DNA of 64,000 nt from JAAXHH01 sp965248395 (GTDB taxonomy: Bacteria > JAAXHH01): the NCBI GenBank assembly GCA_965248395.1, contig OZ252103.1:2232001-2296000 (forward strand). The letters are read 5' to 3'. Of this stretch, positions 55,374 through 63,514 are shown piece after piece (the first letter of the stretch is position 1; each line of letters starts with the position of its first letter). The position numbers were made by a program, and so were the translations under genes. The notes below the pieces were generated by a model. That model was not told the DNA's origin and did not search any database. It saw only the letters and a program-made list of their open reading frames with translations.

Positions 55374-56474
55374 TTACGGTTTTGCTTTCATCGGCGTTAC
55401 CAGTGTACCGACCCCCTCGATCTCGATTTCCACCACGTCGCCCGGTTTCAGGTATTCGGGAGGATTGCGGGCGCGTCCCACGCCGTCCGGTGTGCCCGTG
55501 GCAATCACATCGCCCGGATAAAGGGTTTGCACAGAGGTCAGAAAACGTATCATGTGCGCTTCGTCGTAAATCATGTAACTGGTGTTGCTATCCTGCATGG
55601 TTACGCCATTGACCCTGGTCTTGATCTTGAGGTCGTCATGCTGGATGAACTCCTTGGGAACGATGTACGGCCCGAACGGTGCGGCTCGGTCGCTGCTCTT
55701 GCTGTGAAACCAATTCGGCCCCGGGAACATCCGGTTTATCGGCTTCAGTCCGGCGCCGCCCCGGCGGCTGACGTCGAATACGATGCTGTAGCCGAAGACA
55801 TAGTCGTGGGCGTTTTCCAGGGTGAGATCGAGGGCCGGCCTACCGATGACGATGGCCAGTTCGGCCTCCCAGTCGATGTTGACGTCTTTGGGTACATAGT
55901 ACGGTTCGCCCGGATCGATTATGGTAGAGCGGGGCGACTTGGCGAAGAAGTACGGTTCTTCGTTCTCTACGTCCACCTCCTGGGCAGAGAATCCTCTGCC
56001 ACCAATGGCGGATTCTTCCATCTCATCCGCGTGTGCCCGGTAATTGGCCGCCGCCGCCAGCAGATTGTACGGATACTTGATCGGGGCCTTGATCGACACG
56101 TCGTTCGGATCGAAAACAAAAGCCAGGTCTTCGTTCGCAAGCCGGTTTTCAGCACCCATGTAGTTCGCGATCGTATACATGCGATGGGATACGGCGTCGT
56201 ATTGCTCGATCAACGCGCGCATTTCCTTCGAAATGGAAACATTGGGCAAACCGAGTTGTCGGGAGACATAGGCGTTTGCCTCGTGAAGATCCATCAACCT
56301 TTCCTGGACCGACATGCCGATCCGGATGGTTCCGGTGGCTTCGAATGTGGCGAGTTTGAATGGTGTGTCAGGCTGATCGGAGACCTGGGATCTGGCGGTG
56401 TCGGGAGACATCACCAGGAGCGTGGTGCCCAAGAACAGGGCGATGACTTTCAAAAAGCGTAACTGAAATACCAT
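55374..56474 (-). CDS. Fumarylacetoacetate hydrolase family protein with signal peptide
   Basis: A 366-residue FAH-fold protein. The C-terminal two thirds have the family core: DWEAELAIVIG with metal-ligand Glu pair, VFGYSIVFDVSRRG with the Asp, RFLTSVQTLYPGDVIATGTPDGVG and LKPGDVVEIEIEGVGTL. The N-terminus carries a hydrophobic signal peptide (VIALFLGTTLLVMS, cut near ARSQ, residues 27-30), unusual because FAH enzymes are normally cytoplasmic. It would hydrolyse or decarboxylate a beta-diketo or keto-acid compound in the periplasm. It is followed by the LVIVD lipoprotein, likely the same operon. Confidence 0.88.
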   Translation of the reverse strand: MVFQLRFLKVIALFLGTTLLVMSPDTARSQVSDQPDTPFKLATFEATGTIRIGMSVQERLMDLHEANAYVSRQLGLPNVSISKEMRALIEQYDAVSHRMYTIANYMGAENRLANEDLAFVFDPNDVSIKAPIKYPYNLLAAAANYRAHADEMEESAIGGRGFSAQEVDVENEEPYFFAKSPRSTIIDPGEPYYVPKDVNIDWEAELAIVIGRPALDLTLENAHDYVFGYSIVFDVSRRGGAGLKPINRMFPGPNWFHSKSSDRAAPFGPYIVPKEFIQHDDLKIKTRVNGVTMQDSNTSYMIYDEAHMIRFLTSVQTLYPGDVIATGTPDGVGRARNPPEYLKPGDVVEIEIEGVGTLVTPMKAKP

Positions 56475-56663
56475 TAATTGTCCTCCTTGGTGAAAGGCCG
56501 ACCAGGCACGAGTTCGTGCCGTATGGCAAGACGCGCGCAGAATCGGGGCATTACGGATTCGGCGATATACCGAGCTTTTGAACTGCGTAGTTGTGGAGAC
56601 AACCAGGCGTAAAAATTTAAGGGAAGGATGTGATAATTTGATGTGAGATTTTGGAAAAACGGA

Positions 56664-56738
56664 TCGGGGCGGGGAGATTTGAACTCCCGACCTCCTGCTC
56701 CCGAAGCAGGCGCGCTGACCGGGCTGCGCTACGCCCCG
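56664..56738 (-). tRNA. tRNA-Pro (anticodon CGG)
   Basis: The minus strand folds as a 75-base cloverleaf. The acceptor arm CGGGGCG pairs with CGCCCCG, the anticodon stem CCTGC/GCAGG encloses TTCGGGA, which gives anticodon CGG (reads CCG), and the T arm contains GTTCAAATC. It lacks an encoded CCA in the sequence shown. It is one of two tandem proline tRNA genes, 50 bases from the other. Confidence 0.95.
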
Positions 56739-56788
56739 ATTTAAGTTGTTTCAAGGTACATGGATAGTATGGACCTCATGACCTGAAA

Positions 56789-56862
56789 TCGGGGCGACTG
56801 GATTTGAACCAGCGACCACCAGCCCCCCATGCTGGTGCGCTACCTGACTGCGCTACGCCCCG
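56789..56862 (-). tRNA. tRNA-Pro (anticodon GGG)
   Basis: The minus strand folds as a 74-base cloverleaf. Acceptor CGGGGCG/CGCCCCG; anticodon stem CCAGC/GCTGG encloses ATGGGGG, giving anticodon GGG (reads CCC and CCU); T arm with GGTTCAAATCC. Encoded CCA is not seen. The acceptor arm is the same as in the tRNA-Pro(CGG) gene next to it, suggesting origin by duplication and anticodon change. Confidence 0.95.
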
Positions 56863-56921
56863 AAAACTTCAGGGCATAATGTACGGGGCGCATGGTCCTC
56901 GGGCAAGATTTTTTTGCGCGA

Positions 56922-57857
56922 TCAGTCCGTGGTGCGGCATGATACCAGTCGGCTTCGGGCCTGTCCTACAAACCAGTGGTGATCGGCTTGGATCAAGCTT
57001 TCATCCCGATCTTCCGTCGCGAGAAAGTTGAGTTTGTTCGCGACGCGCAACGACGTGTACAGATCCCACCAGGGCAGACATCCCAGGTCCACGGGATTCA
57101 GAGATTCGTAGTGGCGGGTGAAGGCGTCCATTGTTTCGGAACCGAAGAGCATCAGAATTTCGAACCGGGCGTTGGACACGTCGAAGAGGGGATCTCCCCA
57201 GCGGGTATCCTCCCAGTCGATGACCGCCGCGAGGCGCCCGTCCCGCCACAGAATGTTTCCCGGCCAGTAATCGCCGTGGAGGACGACAGAAGGGTTCTCC
57301 CGGGGAAGCGGCCAACATGGAGAGAGCATATCGAGAAGTTGTCGTTCATTTGCGGTGACGCCGGGTGTATCCGGTTGTTTTCCAATAGCTTCGGCGCAAT
57401 CGTCCTCCAACCTCAACAGGTATGAAAGATCCCGGCCCGAGGTGTTCGTCCGGTGGATCCTGGCCAATTCACCGGCCATGAGCCTGACGTAGTCCGCCGG
57501 GTCATCGGGTTTTAGATCGGTAATGCCTTCCACGTACTCCAACACCAGGGATGGTGTGGGGAACAGGGGATCCGATATGTCCAGGTAGATCGGGGCGGGC
57601 GTGGCCAGTCCCGCAGCGTGTGTTAATTGCAGCACTCTGAATTCGTCCGAGGCCACGTTCGGGTTCTGCCGCAGGTCCACTTCACCGTGCAGGCGGTGAA
57701 TGAGCTTCTGCTCCGCGCCGGTTGGCGTTTCCAGTACGAGAACCGTTACATCGGCCGAATAGCCGCCGGGCAGGCTCCAATGGCTCTTGAGCCTGGCTTG
57801 CGGGTCGAATCTATGAACCAGTTTTTTGAACCTGCGGAATTCGTCTGCGGCCGTCAT
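56922..57857 (-). CDS. Phosphotransferase family (APH-like) protein
   Basis: A 311-residue kinase-fold protein of the aminoglycoside phosphotransferase/choline kinase superfamily. Brenner-type catalytic loop VLHGDYWPGNILW, metal-binding VIDWEDTRWGDPLFDVSN, and an N-lobe with WSLPGGYSADVTVLVLE and KLIHRLHG. Members phosphorylate aminoglycosides, macrolides, homoserine, choline or other small alcohols; nothing identifies the substrate here. It lies 63 bases downstream of the sulfatase-fold gene in the same direction. Resistance should not be inferred from the family name. Confidence 0.88.
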   Translation of the reverse strand: MTAADEFRRFKKLVHRFDPQARLKSHWSLPGGYSADVTVLVLETPTGAEQKLIHRLHGEVDLRQNPNVASDEFRVLQLTHAAGLATPAPIYLDISDPLFPTPSLVLEYVEGITDLKPDDPADYVRLMAGELARIHRTNTSGRDLSYLLRLEDDCAEAIGKQPDTPGVTANERQLLDMLSPCWPLPRENPSVVLHGDYWPGNILWRDGRLAAVIDWEDTRWGDPLFDVSNARFEILMLFGSETMDAFTRHYESLNPVDLGCLPWWDLYTSLRVANKLNFLATEDRDESLIQADHHWFVGQARSRLVSCRTTD

Positions 57858-57920
57858 CGTTCACACTACTCGTTAGGTGGAAGGGACCGGTTACTCCAGT
57901 AGCCAGGATGGAAATTTCCC

Positions 57921-59366
57921 TTACCCGGGATAGTCAATAGCCCATTTCCCCTTGAGATTCCCGCTGCCTCCCGCGTTTTTCCAGAGGGAAATCACTTCCT
58001 CGGGCGCATGGTTCTCGACGAGGTGAGACAGGAAAAGGGCATGCAGGTCATCCAGTATTTCCCCGTTGTCGGCAGCGATATTGTGTTGGGCCAACCGATC
58101 ATTGGGTAGATCGTAGAGCTCGGGTCTACCGACAGCGCCGACGGGCGCGTAACCCCAACGGTCCGTCACGAGGAAGGGCGTCGTGGCCCGACCTGGAAGG
58201 CCGCCGTCCGGTTTCGCGATGTGGCAACCGCTTACGGCGTACTCGCGGTGGGAAGGCTGGCCATCCAACACGGCACCGGCGAAGGAGATTCCGTCGAAGG
58301 GCTTCGGCGGGTCGACCGAAACGCCGGCCAGGTCGCAGAGACTCGGAAAAATGTCAATCGTTTGCACGATCAGCGGGAGTCGCGCGCCTTTTTTCACCTC
58401 ACCGCCGGCCAGCATCAGCATGACATGGCCGATCTCCGGATATATGGGCCAAAACCTTTCGTCGTCCTCTTGAATGTTTGATTTTCCCGTCCGATCGTGT
58501 TCCCCTATGGACATGCCGTGGTCCGACATGACGACGACAATGGTATCATCCCACAACTCCAGATCGTCGATTTTTCGCAGGATCTGGCCGATGTGGCGGT
58601 CCACCAGTTCGGCTTCCGCCGCGTAGTGCGCCCAGAGATTTTGAAGTTCCTCCGGCGTATAGGCTGACGACGGTCCGTAATTCGGATGCAGCATAGGCGG
58701 TCCATCGTATTCCGGGTCATAACGCCGTACCATGTATTCGGGCGGATCCCACGGTTCATGGGGATCGAAGAGGTCCACCCACAGGAAGAAAGGTTTCGCC
58801 GTGTTGTTCTCTTCCAGCCACCGCATCGTCGTATGCGCGGTACGGGCCGAAAAGACCTCCGACTCGTACTGGAAATACCGGTTGACCCATCTGTGCTGGT
58901 TGACCAGCGTTTGTCCCCGGTAAGTGGGCTTCGTGCGTGTTTTGTCATCCCTTACAACGACTTCCACCGGATCGTTGAAGTGAAGCAGCGGCCGGTCGCC
59001 CTCTTGGCCGCGATGTTGATACGCGGCGTCGAATCCATCCGGGAAACGGGCCTTGAACAGATGGGGACAGTCGCAGATCAGCTGCGTGGCGTACCCCTGT
59101 TCTCCGAGCATCCTGCCCGCGTGGTTGGGTCCGCTCAGGTCGATGGCTTGCCAGCCGTAATGGGGCCACCCGGTGACGCCTGTCGCGAAATCGGTCCGAT
59201 GGGGAATCGTGGGAAAACTGCCCATGTGACACCGGGTGATTTCCGTCGCCCGATCCGCGGCGAAACGGTCCAGTTCGGGCGTGCGGACGGGCCGCTCCGC
59301 CCGTTGTCCCAGGTTGTCGTGACGAAAGGTATCCGTTATGACTACGACGATGTTCTTTGGCATCAT
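57921..59366 (-). CDS. Sulfatase-family (alkaline phosphatase fold) protein, Thr nucleophile
   Basis: A 481-residue alkaline-phosphatase-superfamily enzyme. N-terminal IVVVITDTFRHDNLG has the first metal Asp; VVVMSDHGMSIGEHDRTGKSN has the D-H and H ligands. The nucleophile motif that is C/S-x-P-x-R in sulfatases here reads T53-I-P-H-R57 (FPTIPHRTDFATG), so no formylglycine can be made there. Ser50 is not in the motif position. The protein may act on phosphodiesters or phosphonates, or carry a Thr-based sulfatase activity. It has no signal peptide, so it is likely cytoplasmic. TAG-type spacing of 63 bases separates it from the kinase gene downstream. Confidence 0.85.
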   Translation of the reverse strand: MMPKNIVVVITDTFRHDNLGQRAERPVRTPELDRFAADRATEITRCHMGSFPTIPHRTDFATGVTGWPHYGWQAIDLSGPNHAGRMLGEQGYATQLICDCPHLFKARFPDGFDAAYQHRGQEGDRPLLHFNDPVEVVVRDDKTRTKPTYRGQTLVNQHRWVNRYFQYESEVFSARTAHTTMRWLEENNTAKPFFLWVDLFDPHEPWDPPEYMVRRYDPEYDGPPMLHPNYGPSSAYTPEELQNLWAHYAAEAELVDRHIGQILRKIDDLELWDDTIVVVMSDHGMSIGEHDRTGKSNIQEDDERFWPIYPEIGHVMLMLAGGEVKKGARLPLIVQTIDIFPSLCDLAGVSVDPPKPFDGISFAGAVLDGQPSHREYAVSGCHIAKPDGGLPGRATTPFLVTDRWGYAPVGAVGRPELYDLPNDRLAQHNIAADNGEILDDLHALFLSHLVENHAPEEVISLWKNAGGSGNLKGKWAIDYPG

Positions 59367-59455
59367 GGTCCGTCCGTGTTTAGGGATGGAATTATCCTTC
59401 TGGTGTATGGAATATACTGGGCCGCACGTGATCGCCGTCTACCCGAGTTCCGCGC

Positions 59456-60301
59456 TTACCCGGCGATCCGGCAGGTTTCCAGGTAAAGGTCCACCGAAGC
59501 CTTCAGGGTCATCTCGCCACCCATAACCTGGCGTTCATACGCCCGGTACCAGCCGGGAATCAATGACCGGGCTTCCCGGAACTCTGCGAGGATGAGCCGG
59601 GCGAAATCTCCGCTCTCCTCCAGGTATCCGCAGTCGTGGAAACCCACGATCGCCTGTTCACGATCGTATTCGAGACGGACGATCTCCGCCCTCCAGCTTC
59701 CTTCCGAAAGTGTCAACCGGGCATACCCCGCGCGTGGATCGCGGTCGAAGGGCGCGCCTACCGCGCCGACGTTGACCACGAGGGTATTGTCCACGGTCCG
59801 GATCAGGGGCCGGTGCGTGTGTCCCACCACCAGTACGGCCGGTGGCGGGGCGATCTTCTCGCGCAGCGCTTCGTCCGTATCATCGGGGAAGATTCCCCTG
59901 CGATCACCCAGCATGGAGGCGTGTACCATCCTGAGTTCGTTACCATAGTCATCTTGCATGTCCCACTGCACGGGCAGCGCCGCCAGCGGTTCGACCAGGC
60001 CGTCCAGTTGATCATATGTCCATTTCGCGTGTTTCTGGATATCGTATTCAGGACCCGCGTCGGGCCAGTTTCCGTCGCCGTAGTTCAGGACGTATCGCTC
60101 GTGGTTTCCCCGGATCACCGCCCAGCCTTCCGCCTTTGCCCGGCCCAGGACCCGTTCGGTGCAGGCCCGCGGGTGCGGACCCCGGTTGATGATGTCTCCA
60201 CCGACGAGCACGCGGTCGGGGCGCCAGCGATCGAAATGATCCAGGACGGTTTCCAGGGCGACAAGGTTGCTGTGCACGTCGGCGAAAACGGCGATCTTCA
60301 T
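59456..60301 (-). CDS. Metallophosphoesterase
   Basis: A 281-residue calcineurin-like phosphoesterase. The ATG at 60301 starts exactly at the fold (MKIAVFADVHSN); an upstream in-frame extension would overlap the previous gene. Ligand motifs: D-V-H (8-10), GGDIINRGPHP, GNHERY, VVGHTHRP. It probably hydrolyses a phosphomonoester or diester. It starts only 4 bases after the DMFase-like gene stop, so the two are translated together. Confidence 0.92.
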   Translation of the reverse strand: MKIAVFADVHSNLVALETVLDHFDRWRPDRVLVGGDIINRGPHPRACTERVLGRAKAEGWAVIRGNHERYVLNYGDGNWPDAGPEYDIQKHAKWTYDQLDGLVEPLAALPVQWDMQDDYGNELRMVHASMLGDRRGIFPDDTDEALREKIAPPPAVLVVGHTHRPLIRTVDNTLVVNVGAVGAPFDRDPRAGYARLTLSEGSWRAEIVRLEYDREQAIVGFHDCGYLEESGDFARLILAEFREARSLIPGWYRAYERQVMGGEMTLKASVDLYLETCRIAG

Positions 60302-60305
60302 GGGC

Positions 60306-62507
60306 TTACTCCAGGAAACGGCGCAGGACGTTGGCCACGATCCTGGATATGTCGTTGTCGGCGTCGTTAAACAGCAGGCTGCCGCAGAAGGTAATGGACC
60401 CCGTGGAAAAGAGCTGGCTCCCGGATTCCGACTTCTGATACACCATGTCCGCCCGGACCAGTTTCTCGACGGGCTCGCCGGACCAGGTAGTGATGTGGGT
60501 AAGCAGTTCTTCGGGAACGGGTATGAACGATTCGTGATGGTTTTCGGAGCGCGCGACGACATGGGTGTTTTCAGGCGTTCCGAGACGATGATCCGCGCGG
60601 TCGAGCTCGAACCCGGCGGCCCCGTTTCCGCTATATCCGAAGTCGCCTACGGTCTCGTTCTCCACGCCTTCGAAGATCCATGCGGTCTCAGGATCGGCGC
60701 GCGCGTTCGGGTCGATCCGGTAATACGAACCATGGAAATCGCCCTGGGCCGAAAATCCCACTGCGGCGAGTTTCTGGGGTGGACGGTTGTTTCTGCGCCA
60801 GAGTCCGCCGTAGCCGCCGTCGAAGGCCTGGTAGTACTCACCCGGTTCCGCCGCCCACGCCCGGATGCCCCCTTCGTTGCGCCTGATTTCGAGGGTTCCG
60901 TTTCCTTCCTGGTGAACGGCGATGCGCCAGTAGAACCCGTTGCCGCCCAGGTACGTGAAGTGACCGCCCTGTTCCCGGTACTGCTGCAGTGCATCCAGGG
61001 TGCGGGGCGTATGGTATTCCGGATGGGAACCGGTGGTCACGACGCGGTATCCCTCGATCGCCTCGATGCCGTCGTCGTGCAGTTCCTGGTCGGTAACGAT
61101 GTCGTAGGCGATACCCATTTTATCGAGCCACGCGTACAGGTGGGTGTCCGCCTGCAGGTGGCGCAGGCCCGAGCAGTGTCCTTCCGTTTCGCCGAAGGTG
61201 ATATACCCCGGCCTGAGCGAGAAGAGGGGACGCTTGTGACAGGCATGGCATATACCGCTGTCGTCCGTGTGAAAGTTGTAGGTGGACAACCCATATTCCC
61301 GGTGTACCGCGGGATTCCAGGGATAGGCGTTCCACGCTTCGATACGGTCCAGCCAGGAAGGATGGAAATTGGGCCGGGCGTGGTTGCCGTAAATGGTATA
61401 GGTGAAGGTAGACGCCAGCACGCAGAGGTCCGCGGTGGGCCTGCCCCGGGGCGGACAGACGTAGAACGGCATCGCGTCCTCGTGCTCCCCGCAACGGATA
61501 CGGCCCGCGTAAAGTCCCGATTTCATGCGATCCGGTATCGTAAAGGTGAAATCAGTTTCCCAGCCAAAGTCGTATATGTCGTCCTCATGAAAGTGTATAG
61601 CGCCGTACTGCTCCGGAGCGTGCTTCCAGGACATCTCTTCCCCATTCCATGTCGAACCGGTCATGGCGCGGGCCGGCATGTTGACCAGGCGGCCGTGCAG
61701 TTCCAGCGGTCCCGCATCCATTATCCGGGTCGAACCCATGTCCCGGGCGAAGTCCCACAGGGCCCACGTTCCTCCCTGGATATTCACATCGTCACCGTAG
61801 ACATCGAACTCGGCCGCGGGTCGATCGACCAGGGCCGGCGCTTCGATCTTGCCATTGAAATGGCCGTTTACCGGTTCGCCGTCCACCGCGGCGAAGACGA
61901 TGCGCTCCATGTTTCCTATTGGAACGGGTTCGTCGGTCTCGGCCGTACGCTCGGATTGTCCGCGGGGATACGCCAGCGCACGGCAACCCACGCTCAACGA
62001 ACCGCTTTCGGCATCGTAACTGGCCCAAACCCGATACCACTGACGCGACTTGAGCGGTTCGCCGCCGCATACGACCTGAGTTTCATGGTCTGACGCGGAG
62101 CGGGCGAGCACAGTAACGGCGCCCCGGTCCAGGCACAGGGTCAGGATCGGCTTCGCGCCGGCGTCTCCGCAACTGAAGATGCCCTGGCGTTCGTTTTTGG
62201 GAGTCGTCGGCCGGATGGTGGCCGAAATGGTGATTCCACGGATGGCCCGGATGCGGCCCCCGACCTCGATGACGGCATGAGAGCCGGGATAAAAGGGCTG
62301 GGACCGGGATGGAAATCGGCCCCCGAAGGGCAGGTCGACTTCCTGCAACTGCAGTCCGGGACCGGCGGGATTGGGGTCGGCGCAGACCACGCGCACCAGG
62401 CTGGCATGATACGGCTCATGCGCCTCGCTGCTCACCTTGAACGCGACTACGTCGCCGGGCCGGCCCGACAGCCTGTCGGAGTAACCCAGTAAAGGAATGA
62501 CGGACAT
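60306..62507 (-). CDS. N,N-dimethylformamidase beta-subunit-like protein
   Basis: A 733-residue protein. Residues about 1-80 form a beta-rich domain, 90-235 look like a LamG/concanavalin domain, and 355-733 match the C-terminal domain of the N,N-dimethylformamidase large subunit (VLASTFTYTIYGN at 363-375, VVTTGSHPEYHT at 489-500). Y370/Y373 and E497 are candidates for the two Tyr and one Glu that hold the mononuclear iron of that enzyme. No small alpha-subunit gene is adjacent, so it may function alone on a different amide. Its TGA-coupled ATG overlaps the PhyH stop (ATGA). Confidence 0.82.
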   Translation of the reverse strand: MSVIPLLGYSDRLSGRPGDVVAFKVSSEAHEPYHASLVRVVCADPNPAGPGLQLQEVDLPFGGRFPSRSQPFYPGSHAVIEVGGRIRAIRGITISATIRPTTPKNERQGIFSCGDAGAKPILTLCLDRGAVTVLARSASDHETQVVCGGEPLKSRQWYRVWASYDAESGSLSVGCRALAYPRGQSERTAETDEPVPIGNMERIVFAAVDGEPVNGHFNGKIEAPALVDRPAAEFDVYGDDVNIQGGTWALWDFARDMGSTRIMDAGPLELHGRLVNMPARAMTGSTWNGEEMSWKHAPEQYGAIHFHEDDIYDFGWETDFTFTIPDRMKSGLYAGRIRCGEHEDAMPFYVCPPRGRPTADLCVLASTFTYTIYGNHARPNFHPSWLDRIEAWNAYPWNPAVHREYGLSTYNFHTDDSGICHACHKRPLFSLRPGYITFGETEGHCSGLRHLQADTHLYAWLDKMGIAYDIVTDQELHDDGIEAIEGYRVVTTGSHPEYHTPRTLDALQQYREQGGHFTYLGGNGFYWRIAVHQEGNGTLEIRRNEGGIRAWAAEPGEYYQAFDGGYGGLWRRNNRPPQKLAAVGFSAQGDFHGSYYRIDPNARADPETAWIFEGVENETVGDFGYSGNGAAGFELDRADHRLGTPENTHVVARSENHHESFIPVPEELLTHITTWSGEPVEKLVRADMVYQKSESGSQLFSTGSITFCGSLLFNDADNDISRIVANVLRRFLE

Positions 62508-63319
62508 CAGTTACCCGGGAGCAGTTCATCGCCCGGCTGCCGTTCGCGGTATCCGCACACCATAAGCCCCGGCCGTCCGAAGCTCTGCCCGTGCTCCTGC
62601 CTGTTGTCCGGATTCCGATAGCCCATGCGCACGAGCCTCCGTGGCTGTTTCGTCTGGTTGATATAGGAGCCGTGTACGGTGTCTATGCAGAACAGGACCA
62701 CGTCGCCCGCCATGGCAGGTACGGGTATCGAGTTTTCCAGCCTGTACCGGTCCGTGGGGAGATGGGGCGCGCAGGGACCGTCCTCGGTCTCGGTGATGTG
62801 CTGCAAATGGCCGGACTTGTGTGATCCCGACAGGAACCGGATCTCGCCGTTTTCGTGGCGGGTGTCGTCCAGGTGGACGAGGACGTCGATGTACCGGCCG
62901 TCGTGATGTCCGTAGAACGGGTTGTCCTGGTGAAGGGGAAAGGGGTGGCCTGTCTGTGGAGGCTTGATGTGCAGCGTGGTGTGGTGAAGTTCCACGTTGG
63001 GACCCAGCAATTGCGACAGGGCCTCGACCAGCTTTGGATTGGCGACCGCCCGGGACCACGCCCGGGTATAGAAGTGGAGGTCGTGCATGGCCGTAAGCTT
63101 GGACTTGGCCTCCGTTTCCGGATCCATGTACGCCAGCCGCCACGGCCCGGACCATCCGGGGCTGGTAAATGCCCAGTCCTCGACGAGCCGGTCCAGCTGA
63201 TCCGACAGTTCGGTCGTTTCTTCCGGTGTGAAGACCTCCGGAATGTGGAGAAACCCGTTTTCATGGTAGAACGCGACCTGTTCATCGCTCAGCACGGTTT
63301 TTTCCATGATCATCGTCAT
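62507..63319 (-). CDS. Phytanoyl-CoA dioxygenase family protein
   Basis: A 270-residue Fe(II)/2-oxoglutarate oxygenase homologue with a standard metal site: H-x-D in FPLHQDNPFY, distal His in VHGSYINQ, and Arg in QPRRLVRMGY. FLSGSHKSGH is the family's loop. The substrate is unknown. Its stop overlaps the start of the DMFase-like gene (ATGA), so an oxidative step and an amide hydrolysis step may be linked. It is separated from the next gene (LLM) by about 195 noncoding bases. Confidence 0.92.
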   Translation of the reverse strand: MTMIMEKTVLSDEQVAFYHENGFLHIPEVFTPEETTELSDQLDRLVEDWAFTSPGWSGPWRLAYMDPETEAKSKLTAMHDLHFYTRAWSRAVANPKLVEALSQLLGPNVELHHTTLHIKPPQTGHPFPLHQDNPFYGHHDGRYIDVLVHLDDTRHENGEIRFLSGSHKSGHLQHITETEDGPCAPHLPTDRYRLENSIPVPAMAGDVVLFCIDTVHGSYINQTKQPRRLVRMGYRNPDNRQEHGQSFGRPGLMVCGYRERQPGDELLPGN

Positions 63320-63514
63320 ATCTGATTCTCATCTAACGATTGGCGGCAAGGGAGGTTTCGGTAGTCACAATGTAGTCTTTCGGCACTCGGCAGGCAACCC
63401 CATTCCACACGTTTAGTTCGATATGAATTACGGATTCTATACATCTGGATTCATCACTCCCTGATAAATCCATTTCGGTTTTTTAAGCCTTCGTTTCCAC
63501 CTTCTTACACCCTG

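Noticed and set aside
59456..60562. Extended 368-residue metallophosphoesterase start
   Set aside because: The extra 87 residues overlap the upstream coding sequence and are Pro/Ser/Arg rich without homology; the fold begins exactly at the ATG at 60301.
61234..61248. C-H-A-C-H motif (residues 420-424) in the DMFase-like protein as a heme c site
   Set aside because: The protein has no signal peptide and is predicted cytoplasmic, where c-type heme is not attached; the pattern is probably incidental.
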